Part shown: positions 16,563 to 25,195 of the stretch, piece by piece | Numbering within the stretch: position 1 is the first letter of the stretch | How the letters are laid out: every line of letters starts with the position of its first letter | Source of the DNA: an uncultured Myxococcales bacterium | GTDB taxonomy: Bacteria > Myxococcota_A > Polyangia > Polyangiales > Polyangiaceae | DNA length: 43,845 nt | Assembly (NCBI GenBank): GCA_937902985.1 | Contig: CALFNG010000311.1 | Location: forward strand, 1-43,845 | Direction: 5' to 3' | Program-made: the position numbers and the translations under genes | The notes under the pieces: model-generated | The model's input: only the letters and a program-made list of their open reading frames with translations | Database searches by the model: none | What the model was told of the DNA's origin: nothing

Positions 16563-17067
16563 ACGAGGGCCCGAAAGCGGCAGCTGAATCGTCCGTGGCC
16601 TCGCTGTTGCCGGCAGCGGTTCGAAGGTGACGCCGTGCCTCCGGGACATGCCTCGCCCTCGACGCCGAAGCTCAGATCGCAGGCGACGAGGTTGTCCCTC
16701 ATCGTGCACGCGAGCTTGCCGTGGCGGACCTCCGCCACCGCAAACTTGTGATCGACACACGTGAGCCACATACCGTTTGGACCACGGGACCTTTCGCCCG
16801 CACCGGACGGTGCGCTTCGCGAATTACGGACCTACGTGAGCACCCGACTCGCCATCGTCAGCTGCCCACTGGTCTTGTCCGGAGACGAGCAAGAAAAGAA
16901 GCCGAAACATGTAACCATTAGGAACTTATTAAGGCGGGCAGTCCCGGCTGCCACGTCGCGCGTGGGCAGGGAGTCCCGCGGGGAAGGTGTCGAGATGACG
17001 GGAGCATCGCAGCCTCGGCCGGCTCGAACTCGACCACTGAGGAAGCCTCCGGGTGGTTGAGCTTGGC
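16563..17067. other. intergenic region, no convincing gene
   Basis: About 500 bases. The minus strand from 16771 can encode WLTCVDHKFAVAEVRHGKLAC and further Cys residues, which could be a relic, but no family is recognised and the rest is not protein-like. The right half becomes AT-richer (16895-16935) and probably holds the promoter of the downstream histidine kinase operon. Confidence 0.5.
16917..16933. promoter_or_regulatory. 11-bp-spaced ATTA direct repeat upstream of the kinase operon
   Basis: ATTAGG at 16917 and ATTAAG at 16928 begin exactly 11 bases apart in an otherwise GC-rich region, 135 bases before the KdpD-like gene. Eleven-base direct repeats are typical of OmpR/PhoB-class response regulators, so autoregulation by the adjacent regulator is plausible. 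Confidence 0.35.
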
Positions 17068-18198
17068 ATGTCCCGCCGACCGCGCGATGTTCGCGTCGGT
17101 CCCCATCCACCACCGAGGGGCCTCGCGCGGGGCTACCTGGCCGCCCTGGCCATCGTGGCGCTTTGTACGCTCCCGTCGGTCGCCGGTGCAGAGATCCTCC
17201 CGGCCACGGCGTTTGTGCTGGTGTTTCCAGTCGGGGTTCTGGTCGCGGCGGCGCGCTTCGGCATCGGGCCCGCCGCACTCGCTGCAGTTGCAGGTGTCCT
17301 CGCCTTCGACTTCGTGTTCGTTCCGCCCAGGCTTGCGTTCGCGATTCCGGGGGCGAAGGACGGATTGACTCTGGCCGTCATGGTGGCCGTTGCCACGCTG
17401 GTCAGCGTTCTCGCCGAGCAGCTTCGCCGGCAGGCGCAGGCGGCCCATCGACAGACCGAGGTCGAGCGCGTGCGCAATGCACTCCTCTGTGCGCTCTCGC
17501 ACGATCTCCGGACGCCGCTGACGGTTCTCGTCGGAGCGAGCTCCGCGCTGTGCGAGGAGCGCCTCGACCCGCGTCAGCGCCGCGAATTCTCCCGGATGGT
17601 GGCCGACGAGTCGCGCCGGCTTAGCCGGCTCGTAGGCAATCTGCTGGAGCTCACGCGGCTCGAATCGGGCCGGGCCCACGTGAAGCAAACGGCGCAGGCC
17701 GTCGACGAGGTGATCGGCGCCGCGCTCTGCCGCCTCGAAGGCCAGCTCGAGGGACGCTCCGTTCGCACCCACGTGGAGGATGACGTGCCGCTCGTCTTCT
17801 TCGATCCGGTTCTCCTCGAGCAGGTGGTCATCAACCTGATCGAGAACGCGATCCGCCACGCGGGGCCGGCGTCGCCCATCGAGATCGCCGCGCGCCTGGA
17901 GGGCGACGCGATCCTCGTCGAGGTGGCGGACCGAGGGCCGGGCGTTCCCCCGGAGCACGAAGAGAAGGTCTTCGAGAAGTTCTATCGCGCACCCGGCGCT
18001 TCTCAGGGCGATGGGGGCATCGGCCTCGGCCTCACGATTTGCCGGGCGATCATCGCGGCGCACGACGGCCTGATCTGGTTCACGAACCGACCCGGCGGGG
18101 GCGCCATCGTCCGTTTCACGCTGCCCGTTTGCTCCTCGGCGCGCGCTCTCGAATCTCCGCGCTCCGAGCGCGCTCTCGTGGAGGCCTTGCGGTCATGA
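17068..18198 (+). CDS. KdpD-like sensor histidine kinase lacking the N-terminal KdpD/Usp domains
   Basis: A 376-residue kinase with a DUF4118-type four-helix membrane domain (about residues 25-120, containing VFPVGVLVAAARFGIGPAAL and FDFVFVPPRLAF), as in the C-terminal half of KdpD. HisKA follows with the phosphorylated His 145 (LSHDLRTPL), then HATPase_c with NLIENAIRH, DRGPGVP and GIGLGLTICRAI. Full KdpD has about 900 residues and also carries an N-terminal KdpD/Usp sensor; none exists here, so it senses something else or only membrane state. The ATG at 17068 is preferred to GTG at 17053. The stop overlaps the regulator's start (ATGA). Confidence 0.88.
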   Translation: MSRRPRDVRVGPHPPPRGLARGYLAALAIVALCTLPSVAGAEILPATAFVLVFPVGVLVAAARFGIGPAALAAVAGVLAFDFVFVPPRLAFAIPGAKDGLTLAVMVAVATLVSVLAEQLRRQAQAAHRQTEVERVRNALLCALSHDLRTPLTVLVGASSALCEERLDPRQRREFSRMVADESRRLSRLVGNLLELTRLESGRAHVKQTAQAVDEVIGAALCRLEGQLEGRSVRTHVEDDVPLVFFDPVLLEQVVINLIENAIRHAGPASPIEIAARLEGDAILVEVADRGPGVPPEHEEKVFEKFYRAPGASQGDGGIGLGLTICRAIIAAHDGLIWFTNRPGGGAIVRFTLPVCSSARALESPRSERALVEALRS

Positions 18199-18899
18199 CG
18201 GGCGCAGAGATGATTCTCGTCATCGAGGACGAGCTCAACACGAGAACACTCATCCAGGTCACGCTGGCTCAGAGCGGCTACCAGTGCGTCCACGCGGCGA
18301 CGGGGATCGCGGGGGTCGCCGCGGCCTTCGACTGTGTGCCCGGCGCCGTCCTGCTGGACCTAGGGCTTCCCGACCTCGACGGCATCGAGGTCACCCGTCG
18401 CATCCGCGAGCGAAGCCCGGTCCCCATCATCGTCGTCTCTGCGCGAGGTCAGGAGGCGGACAAGATCGCAGCCCTCGACGGCGGCGCCAATGACTACCTG
18501 ACCAAGCCGTTCGGCTCCGGCGAGCTCCTTGCGCGAATCCGCGTCGCGCTGCGAAGCATCTCGACCACCAGCGAGCAGGTCCCGACGAGCGGCACGACCA
18601 CGCGCGGCGACCTCTCCATCAATTTCGACCTGCGGAGCGTCACAGTCGGGGGCACCGATGTGTACCTGACGCCCATCGAGTACCGCCTCCTCGCGGTGAT
18701 GATGGCCTCGTCGGGCCGCGTCTTGACCCACCAGCAGATCCTCCGGCAAGTGTGGGGTCCCCGCTATTCCGCGGAGATGAACTACCTGCGCGTCTACATG
18801 AAGAAGCTTCGCCACAAGATCGAGCCCGAGCCGGCTCGCCCCAAGTACCTCGTCAACGAGCCCGGCATCGGATATCGGCTCCGCGTGGCGAACCCTTGA
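18195..18899 (+). CDS. KdpE-like OmpR-family response regulator
   Basis: A 234-residue regulator: receiver domain (residues 1-120) with acidic EDE near the N-terminus, phospho-acceptor Asp 55 (LLDLGLP), VVSARGQ and KPFGSGEL, then a winged-helix DNA-binding domain (about 135-230) with LTPIEYRLL, RQVWGPRYSAEMNYLRVYMKKLRHKIE and the terminal EPGIGYRLR. These signatures match the KdpE group. It overlaps the kinase by four bases and is surely its partner. No kdpFABC genes lie nearby, so its targets are likely others, perhaps the adjacent ammonium transporter or its own promoter. Confidence 0.92.
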   Translation: MTGAEMILVIEDELNTRTLIQVTLAQSGYQCVHAATGIAGVAAAFDCVPGAVLLDLGLPDLDGIEVTRRIRERSPVPIIVVSARGQEADKIAALDGGANDYLTKPFGSGELLARIRVALRSISTTSEQVPTSGTTTRGDLSINFDLRSVTVGGTDVYLTPIEYRLLAVMMASSGRVLTHQQILRQVWGPRYSAEMNYLRVYMKKLRHKIEPEPARPKYLVNEPGIGYRLRVANP

Positions 18900-18900
18900 G

Positions 18901-18932
18901 TCCGCGGACCCGACTCGTGTCGAGCCCGCGGA
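18901..18932. terminator. hairpin between convergent genes
   Basis: TCCGCGG at 18901-18907 pairs with CCGCGGA at 18926-18932, and inside it CGAC pairs with GTCG around a TCGT loop. It begins two bases after the regulator's stop and lies 16 bases beyond the end of the converging transporter gene, so it could end transcription from both sides. There is no T-run, as is common at this GC content. Confidence 0.45.
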
Positions 18933-18948
18933 GCTCCGCGCCGTCCTT

Positions 18949-20673
18949 TCACGCGGCGGTCTTGTTCGCCGTGTCCTTGGTGACGAATTCCGGATAGCCC
19001 AGGGCGCCCATCTCGGGCATGTCGAGGCCCGCCATTTCGGTCTCGGCGCTCACGCGGATGGGGGTGATGAGGTTACTGATCTTGAACCAGACGTACGCCA
19101 TGGCGAAGCCGAAGATCGCCAGCACGACGCAGTCGATGGCCTGCATGGCGAGCTGAGAAGCGTCGCCATACAAGATGCCGCGCACCCCGTCGGATCCATA
19201 TTGCTTCACGAACTCGTCGCGCACGACGCCATTCCAGCCTGCGCCGTAGTCGCCGTTGCCGAAGACGCCGACCGAGAGCACGCCCCACAGGCCGCACACG
19301 CCGTGGACGGAGATTGCGCCGACGGGATCGTCGACGCCGCGACTGTCGAAGAAGCCGACCGACACCACGACGACCACACCGGCGATGGCGCCGATGGCGA
19401 CCGCCGCCCAGGGAGCGACGAAAGCGCAGGGCGCGGTGATGGCCACGAGACCTGCAAGCATGCCGTTGCACAGCATGCCCGGGTCCGGCTTTTGGCCTCG
19501 CGCCATCAGATAGATCATGGCCGCGAAGGCTCCCGCCACGCTGGCCAGCATGGTGTTGACGACGATGAAGGCGATGCGCAGGTCGGTGCCGCTGAGCGTC
19601 GAGCCGGGGTTGAATCCGAACCAGCCGAACGCCAGGATGAAGCAACCGACGAGGGCCATCGGAATGTGATGAGCCGGGATCACCTGTGACTTACCGTCGA
19701 TGTACTTGCCTATACGCGGTCCTATGACGATCGCGCCCGCCAGGGCGATGATGCCCCCCATCCCGTGCACGACGCCAGACCCGGCGAAGTCGACGGCGCC
19801 GTGGCCGAGGTGCCAGTTGACGCCGCCCTGAGCCAGCCAGCCGCCTCCCCAGAGCCAGTTCGCGTAGATGCAATAGGGCAGCGCAATCCACAGGCCGTAG
19901 ATCACGAAGTTCTTCCACGCCCAGCGTTCGGCCATCGCGCCGGTGGGGATGGTGGCCGTGGTGTCCATGAACACCATCATGAAGAAGAACAGCCCGAGAA
20001 CGGCGGTGTCCGCCACCGAGGAACCAAGACAGAAGCCCTTGGTGCCGAGGACGCCGTATCTTCCGGCCAGCACGATGCCCTGGTTGAGCACGGAAGTGCC
20101 CGGACCGAGCGACGAGTACCAGCCGGGCGGGACCGGTCCGTTGAACCAGTTGCCCCAGCCGAACGCGAAGCCGTAGACCCAGAAGCCCAGGCAACCCAGC
20201 GGGTAGATCATGAAGTTCATGGCGATGGTGTGACCCGCGTTCTTGGCGCGGCACATGCCGGTCTCCACCATCGCGAATCCGGCCTGCATGAACATGACCA
20301 GGAAGCCCGTGACCATCGCCCAAACCATGTTGATGGAGAACATGTTGTGAGCGATCCGGTCGTACAGATCGGCCGGCCCGAGCGTGCTGGGCACGTCGCC
20401 CTTGCCGTCCCCGGCGGGGGTTGCCCACACGCCTGCGGCGCCCCCGGTCGGATCGGGCCACGTCGGCGGCTTCCCGGTAGTATCGTTCGCGCCTGAAAAA
20501 TAGCCCGGCAAAGGTGGCGGCGCGGCTGCCGATGCCGACGCTGCTGCTGATGCCGCCGGCGGCGCGTCGGCGAACGCGCGCGTCGCCGTGAGCGTTGTGA
20601 AAAGACTGAGCATCAGCGCGCCGAGCGCGATGAGCCCTAACCAGCGACGTTGGCGGCGAACGAGATTCAACAT
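18949..20673 (-). CDS. ammonium transporter (Amt family), first copy
   Basis: A 574-residue protein with eleven or more membrane segments of the Amt/Rh family, which conducts ammonium or ammonia across the inner membrane. It shows QAGFAMVETGMCRAKNAGH, ADTAVLGLFFFMMVFMDTTA, the pore His region DFAGSGVVHGMGG (first twin His), FGWFGFNPGSTL, and ISVHGVCGLWG (second His). An Ala/Pro-rich segment and about 80 extra residues follow the signal-like N-terminus, longer than in AmtB. A strong ribosome site (AGAGGGTAGAGGT) precedes the ATG. The small membrane-protein gene lies just upstream on the same strand. No glnK/glnB gene is present in the window. Confidence 0.92.
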   Translation of the reverse strand: MLNLVRRQRRWLGLIALGALMLSLFTTLTATRAFADAPPAASAAASASAAAPPPLPGYFSGANDTTGKPPTWPDPTGGAAGVWATPAGDGKGDVPSTLGPADLYDRIAHNMFSINMVWAMVTGFLVMFMQAGFAMVETGMCRAKNAGHTIAMNFMIYPLGCLGFWVYGFAFGWGNWFNGPVPPGWYSSLGPGTSVLNQGIVLAGRYGVLGTKGFCLGSSVADTAVLGLFFFMMVFMDTTATIPTGAMAERWAWKNFVIYGLWIALPYCIYANWLWGGGWLAQGGVNWHLGHGAVDFAGSGVVHGMGGIIALAGAIVIGPRIGKYIDGKSQVIPAHHIPMALVGCFILAFGWFGFNPGSTLSGTDLRIAFIVVNTMLASVAGAFAAMIYLMARGQKPDPGMLCNGMLAGLVAITAPCAFVAPWAAVAIGAIAGVVVVVSVGFFDSRGVDDPVGAISVHGVCGLWGVLSVGVFGNGDYGAGWNGVVRDEFVKQYGSDGVRGILYGDASQLAMQAIDCVVLAIFGFAMAYVWFKISNLITPIRVSAETEMAGLDMPEMGALGYPEFVTKDTANKTAA

Positions 20674-20762
20674 ACCTCTACCCTCTTTCTATAAGTGACT
20701 CCACCGGTCGCGGGCTCACGTTTCGCGCACCCATGACGTCCCGGTGCTCGTGACAAACAGAC

Positions 20763-20978
20763 TCAGGCACGGCGGGGTGGGAGCCTGCCCGTTCGAGAGC
20801 CTCCGAAGAGCCTCTTGAGCCGGGCGCCCAACATCGCGCCATAAATCGCGCCGCCCTGCATCATCACGAAGAACCAGGCGGCAGTGGTTCCCCTCCGGGT
20901 GAGAACGAGAACCGCGACTGTGACGAGCCAGATCGCGATCTGCATTCCCCGGAATGTTTTCGTGTACTGCTGCCACAT
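20763..20978 (-). CDS. small two-helix membrane protein upstream of amt
   Basis: A 71-residue protein (MWQQYTKTFRGMQIAIWLVT...) with two hydrophobic stretches (IAIWLVTVAVLVL and AWFFVMMQGGAIYGAML) and a basic tail. A GGGAG ribosome site lies nine bases before the ATG. It is 89 bases upstream of the ammonium transporter on the same strand and probably co-transcribed. Function unknown; it may be an accessory subunit or a small stress protein. Confidence 0.65.
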   Translation of the reverse strand: MWQQYTKTFRGMQIAIWLVTVAVLVLTRRGTTAAWFFVMMQGGAIYGAMLGARLKRLFGGSRTGRLPPRRA

Positions 20979-21346
20979 GATCCGTTGATCTCCCTGTTTG
21001 TTTCGCCCCGCGGTCCTCGGCTACATGACACAGCGCTCGGCATCCCCCGGCATGAAACCGTGGCAAGAGAGCGCACGAACCCTTCCGCAGCGCGTTAGCT
21101 GCGTCGTCTTTGTTTGCGGCCGTTCAGCCAGATCAGAACCGTCTCGAATCGAACCTTACGGTCGCTCCCGGTCCGAGTCGGAGACGCCGCTCCCGGGTAG
21201 GTAGGACCTTCGAGCTGAGCTGTATTGCGCCCGTGAAACTAACCGGCGTCATGTATCGCTTCCGTTTCAAAGCGAATTAACAAGTCATTAACATCTCGCT
21301 CACCCAGCCATCGGCACGAGATCTCCGGCCGCCGCGGCCCCGAGAT
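20979..21346. other. intergenic region upstream of the amt operon
   Basis: About 370 bases with no credible gene. It is AT-richer than its surroundings between 21265 and 21300, where a direct repeat lies, and probably contains the promoter for the small membrane protein and transporter. It also holds the 3' end side of the antiporter gene's transcript. Confidence 0.5.
21276..21292. promoter_or_regulatory. 11-bp-spaced ATTAAC direct repeat upstream of amt operon
   Basis: ATTAAC at 21276-21281 is repeated exactly at 21287-21292, 11 bases on (TGTTAAT twice when read toward the transporter). This is the geometry of a PhoB/OmpR-class binding site. It lies 300 bases upstream of the small membrane-protein gene. 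Confidence 0.4.
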
Positions 21347-22603
21347 TCAGCGATCCAGGATCATGAACACGATCGTCGTGATCAGATGCGCCGGGAGCAT
21401 CATCGCGAACGCGAAGATCGCGTACCGAAAGAAGCTCGGCGTCGGGAAGCGCTCGCGCTCGGCAATCGCCTTGATCATGAGGTTGGGGCCGTTGCCGATG
21501 TACGTGGTCGCTCCCATCACGACGCTGCCGATGCTCACGGCGGCAAGCTTTATCGGCGTCACCCCCGCCACTAGGTTGGTTCCCGCGGCGCTCAGGCCCT
21601 TCGCGAGGGCCGCGAAGGCCGTGTAGGTCGGGGCATTGTCGAGGACCGACGAGAGCAATCCCGACGCCCAGAACAGCTGCCAGCTCTTCTGCACCGGAAG
21701 GGATGGCGCTGCGGTCGCCAAAGCGGCCTCAATCGGACCGAGCGACGCGAAGAGCCCGGCGAAGATGAGGGCGACATCGATGATGGGGGCGAACGTGAAA
21801 GCGTTGGCCTCGTGCACGGCACGCGGAGTCAAGACCAGCGAGGCGATCGCGATCGCGACCATGGCGGCCTCCCGATAACCGAGGGGAAGCATCGCGGCCG
21901 GCACGATCGCGATCATCAGAGCCACGTTCCGGCGGCCCTCGACGGCAATCGGCTCGACCTCCGCCCTGTCCTTCGCCAGCGCGACGGCGGGCTCCCGCGC
22001 ATAGGCGCGCCGGTCGGCCACATAGAGCCCAAACGCGGCCGACCCCACGTACAGAAGCCACGCCGGGAAGAGCCGGAGCGTCCAGAAGAACGGAACGCCT
22101 CCGATGTAGCCGACGAGCAGCGGAGGATCGCCAAGCGGCGTCAAGAGGCCACCTGCGTTGGCGACTGCCAGGATGAAGAACGGGACTAGGTGCGCCCGAT
22201 TCTCGCGCTGGCGATTGGTACGCAGCACGGGCCGGATCATCAGCATGCTCGCGCCCGTGGTCCCGACGAGGCTTGCGAGCACGGACCCTACCAGTAGCAA
22301 CGCCACGTTCGTGGACGGTTTGGCCTCGATGTCCCCTGAGATATGAACGCCGCCCGACGTGATGTAGAGGGCTCCGAGCGTCGCAACGAAAGAGAGGTAC
22401 GAAGTCGTCGCCACGGCCAGGTCGTGGAGCCTCGCCGTCGTCACGAAGAGACCGATGACCGGGACCGCGCACAGACCGATGACCAAGACCTGGAAAGAGC
22501 GCCGTTCCCAGGCGCGCGGCGCCACAATGGGCAATACCGCGATCGCCAGGACGAGTGCCGGGAAGGGCACCATCGACCACGCGGGAAAGCCCTCCGACGA
22601 CAT
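21347..22603 (-). CDS. NhaD/ArsB-superfamily sodium:proton antiporter-like membrane protein
   Basis: About 418 residues from ATG 22603, with some eleven hydrophobic segments of the ion-transporter (IT) superfamily. Characteristic pieces are LASLVGTTGASMLMIRPVLRTNR (TTGAS with a reentrant loop), VANAGGLLTPLGDPPLLVGY and SSVLDNAPTYTAF, then ATTYIGNGPNLMIKAIAE. The paired G-D-P-P-L/NxPNLM motifs match NhaD-like and citrate-transporter-like antiporters, so Na+/H+ exchange is likely, though dicarboxylate or arsenite transport cannot be excluded. Two further upstream in-frame ATGs would overlap the divergent Usp gene, so 22603 is chosen. Confidence 0.85.
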   Translation of the reverse strand: MSSEGFPAWSMVPFPALVLAIAVLPIVAPRAWERRSFQVLVIGLCAVPVIGLFVTTARLHDLAVATTSYLSFVATLGALYITSGGVHISGDIEAKPSTNVALLLVGSVLASLVGTTGASMLMIRPVLRTNRQRENRAHLVPFFILAVANAGGLLTPLGDPPLLVGYIGGVPFFWTLRLFPAWLLYVGSAAFGLYVADRRAYAREPAVALAKDRAEVEPIAVEGRRNVALMIAIVPAAMLPLGYREAAMVAIAIASLVLTPRAVHEANAFTFAPIIDVALIFAGLFASLGPIEAALATAAPSLPVQKSWQLFWASGLLSSVLDNAPTYTAFAALAKGLSAAGTNLVAGVTPIKLAAVSIGSVVMGATTYIGNGPNLMIKAIAERERFPTPSFFRYAIFAFAMMLPAHLITTIVFMILDR

Positions 22604-22671
22604 ACCGGATATCCGAGTGCCATTAGCACGCCGATGTGTCCAGCAGCCAGATGCCATTGTATACATCGGCA

Positions 22672-23169
22672 ATGACGGACGCAGAGGATGTGGAGGCCTC
22701 ACGCGAAGAACAAGAGGTCACGATCGTATTGGCCGCCGTCGACATCTCGACGCTAACCACCCGGATCGTCGACCTGGCGGCGCGGATCGCGCGGCGGACC
22801 TGGTCGAACGCGCAACTGCACCTCGTTCACGTATTCCGCGCGGGTCCCTTCGACCGACCCGCCAGAGTGGGCCTCCGCTCCGAAGACCTCAGGGCCGAGG
22901 CGCGGAGCCATCTCGACTTTCACGTGCGCATGGCGCGGCGGCAGTTCCCGGGCTCCGTGACCAGCCATTTCGCCGAAGGCGACCCCGCCGAACAGGTGCT
23001 GAGGTGCGCGCGCGCCATCAACGCGGACCTCGTACTCGTCGGGACGCTCGACCGCATGGGGCTCGAGAGGCTCCTGCTCGGATCCGTCGCGGCCAAGGTA
23101 GCGAAGAGCGCGCCCTGCCCCGTGCTAATCGTTCGTCAGAAGCAGCGCCCGTACGTCAAGGCAACCTGA
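22672..23169 (+). CDS. universal stress protein (UspA-like)
   Basis: A 165-residue single Usp domain from the ATG at 22672. It begins with the EVTIVLAAVDIST strand and ends with the ATP-loop type sequence DLVLVGTLDRMGLERLLLGSVAAKVAKSAPCPVLIVRQ, close to the GxxG(9x)G(S/T) pattern of ATP-binding Usp proteins. Such proteins act in stress responses and can partner with transporters; KdpD and NhaP-type antiporters carry Usp domains as fusions. Here it is divergent from the antiporter across 68 bases, consistent with shared regulation. Confidence 0.88.
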   Translation: MTDAEDVEASREEQEVTIVLAAVDISTLTTRIVDLAARIARRTWSNAQLHLVHVFRAGPFDRPARVGLRSEDLRAEARSHLDFHVRMARRQFPGSVTSHFAEGDPAEQVLRCARAINADLVLVGTLDRMGLERLLLGSVAAKVAKSAPCPVLIVRQKQRPYVKAT

Positions 23170-23529
23170 CGGGTGCGCCGGCGGAGCGGGATCCTGCGTA
23201 TGCCGCGGGCCAGCTCTCCCGGCGCTGCGGCTCAAGGGGTCGCCGACCTGCCATCGAGGGGGACCTCAAAGTGGCGATCAACTGCGGCCGACACCAGTAC
23301 CGGCCACAATCGTTGCAGTCGACGACCGCTTGAGCCGCAGCGCGCCGCCTAAGAACCACGATGTCCCCTCGACGAACCGGAGGGGAGTTAAATAATGGTT
23401 AATATCGCACACTGCCCGGCCCTGCTGCGCTCTGACAGCTGCGTGCGGTGGGTCGAGGTCGGGAGTCGGAGACGCGCACGTTCGGTGCGGTCACCGAGGA
23501 GCTTCGGGCTCTCGTGGCCGCGCGCGAGG
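23170..23529. other. intergenic region with an 11-bp direct repeat
   Basis: About 360 bases without a convincing gene. The only clear structure is the AT-rich repeat at 23387-23402. The right part borders the oxidoreductase relic. Confidence 0.45.
23387..23402. promoter_or_regulatory. 11-bp-spaced GTTAA direct repeat
   Basis: GTTAA at 23387-23391 recurs at 23398-23402. The target is unclear: the nearest intact downstream gene begins at 23861. It is similar in composition and spacing to the repeats near 16917 and 21276. Confidence 0.3.
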
Positions 23530-23719
23530 GCGGGGATGCGAAGGAACGCGTAGTCGCCGGCGCCGAACACGAACCCGCTCGGCCGCGCGATCTCGACCCG
23601 TGTGACCCCGGAGCGAAGCGCGACGTTCGACAGGATCTCCGCGGGCGGCCGGCGGCGCGCCCGCCTGAGCACCTGCTCGATCCCGAAGCCGAGGATGGGC
23701 ACCCCCTCTTGGCCTGATA
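23530..23719 (-). pseudogene. fragment of a membrane ferric-reductase/NADPH-oxidase-like flavoprotein
   Basis: The minus strand reads PILGFGIEQVLRRARRR, then LSNVALRSGVTRVEIARPSG and AGDYAFLRIPALAR. This matches the start of the FAD-binding domain of ferric-reductase/NADPH-oxidase-type proteins, which continues with a P-G-Q-Y-x-F-L-x-I-P-x-x-S/A-x-x-E-W-H-P-F-T segment. The homology stops right before EWHPFT, and an in-frame TAA lies upstream. Both the transmembrane haem part and the NAD domain are lacking. It is a relic. Confidence 0.55.
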
Positions 23720-23860
23720 GCTCGAGTTACCAGGCGAGCGCGGATGAGTGCCCAATGTGGTCAGTTGCGTGACCATGTCCGGGAGGGCCGAGGCCTCGAT
23801 CTGCGAGAGATCGTCGACGGCACCCCGGTTGCTCTGGTGCTGCCCCGCGAGGAGCCGCGA

Positions 23861-25141
23861 ATGCACATCAGAACGAAGACGACGGTTTGGCTGCTGGTCT
23901 CGGCGACGGCGGGCATCGGGTGCGGAAGCAACGCTCCGACGCCCCCCGTCGCGTGGGCCTGCGGCAGCACCGCCGTCCCGAATGGGACCGCGTTTCAATG
24001 CACGTCGGCCGATAGCCGCACGCAAGCCGCGGCGGCCACCCTCGGCGGAAGTTACACGTGCCCCGGGACCGGCTCGACGAGTCCGCAGTGTCCGCCGCCC
24101 GCAGAAGACGCCCCGCCTCCGGCAGACGACGCGTCGCCGGGCGATGATTCATCCGCGGACGCGGGCCCAACCCCGCCTGCGAATTCTCCTCCCGGCGCGG
24201 ACGCCGCTCCTCCCGCCGAGGACAGTCCGCCGCCGCAGAGCGACGCGGCAACGCCGACGCCACCAAGCGACGAGGCGGGATCGCCGCCGCCATCCACGAG
24301 CGGTGACGATGCGGGCACGCCAGGACACGGCCACGGGAACGGTGGCGGCAAACCGCCTGGCAACCCGCCTGGCAAAGGCGGCTCCGACGCCGGCGAAGAC
24401 GCCGCCGCGCCGCCCGTGACCGGCCCGCCTCCCTCGACGAACCCGCCCGGCGAGGGCTCGGACGGAGGCACCGACCAGCCCCCGCCCTACACCTGCGATA
24501 CGGAAGAGGGTCTCGTCGCCTGCACCCAGCCTCCGCAGTGCAGCGAAGGCACCCATCCGAGCGCGTGCGGGGCGTGCGTGCCCGACACGACCACGGACGA
24601 CTGCGTGCCGCCTTCAAGCGGCGGCTGCTGGGTGACCGGTGGAGGCTTCATCGATCCCGCGTCGGGTCAGGACAGCTTCGGCGGGAACGCGATGCCCATG
24701 AAGAGCGGCGCGGTCCGCGGCCAATGGGAGAACGTCGATCACGGCTCGGGCCTCAACATGCACGGCGAGCCGAGCTACCTCTATTGCCGGCACGTCGACG
24801 AGCCCGGGCCGGGGGCGGACAACGGGCCGCACCACGACTTCATCATGAACCAGGCCTATTTCGGCGGCCCGGCGCGCGTCTTCGCGAACAACGCATGGGC
24901 GGACGGGTACTGGTTCGACGTCGTCGTCGACGACCACGGCGAAGGGAAAGGGGCCAAGAGCGGCGGCCCGGACCTCTACCACGTCACGATCCGGAGCCTG
25001 AGCGGCCCCAATCAGTCCGGCGCGATCCTCTACGACGCCGAGGCGACGCTGAGCGGCGGCAACATCCAGCTGCATCCGCCGAACAACGGTCATCCGTATT
25101 CGTCGTCGACGCTGCCGTCGTGGGTGACGTTGCAGCCCTGA
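23861..25141 (+). CDS. lipoprotein with Pro/Asp-rich linker and post-COAP-1-like domain
   Basis: The ATG at 23861 after GAGGAG gives MHIRTKTTVWLLVSATAGIGC, a lipoprotein signal. A small Cys-containing domain (WACGST...FQCTSADS...YTCPGTG) is followed by about 130 residues of Pro/Asp/Ser/Gly linker. A Cys cluster (YTCDTEEGLVACTQPPQCSEG...ACGACVPD) comes next. The C-terminal 170 residues (WVTGGGFIDPASGQDSFGGNA, AVRGQWENVDHGSGL, then VVVDDHGEGKGAKSGGPDLYHVTI) resemble the post-COAP-1 domain found in secreted actinobacterial and myxobacterial proteins. It is presumably on the cell surface. Binding partner unknown. It precedes the Cys-repeat lipoprotein by 54 bases, possibly in one operon. Confidence 0.75.
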   Translation: MHIRTKTTVWLLVSATAGIGCGSNAPTPPVAWACGSTAVPNGTAFQCTSADSRTQAAAATLGGSYTCPGTGSTSPQCPPPAEDAPPPADDASPGDDSSADAGPTPPANSPPGADAAPPAEDSPPPQSDAATPTPPSDEAGSPPPSTSGDDAGTPGHGHGNGGGKPPGNPPGKGGSDAGEDAAAPPVTGPPPSTNPPGEGSDGGTDQPPPYTCDTEEGLVACTQPPQCSEGTHPSACGACVPDTTTDDCVPPSSGGCWVTGGGFIDPASGQDSFGGNAMPMKSGAVRGQWENVDHGSGLNMHGEPSYLYCRHVDEPGPGADNGPHHDFIMNQAYFGGPARVFANNAWADGYWFDVVVDDHGEGKGAKSGGPDLYHVTIRSLSGPNQSGAILYDAEATLSGGNIQLHPPNNGHPYSSSTLPSWVTLQP

Positions 25142-25195
25142 TCGCACAGGCATGGAACGAGTGACGCCCCGCACCCGAAGACGGTGGAGACGAAG

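Noticed and set aside
17068-18899. A kdp potassium-transport operon
   Set aside because: Only the regulatory pair is present; no kdpF, kdpA, kdpB or kdpC coding sequence was found in the window.
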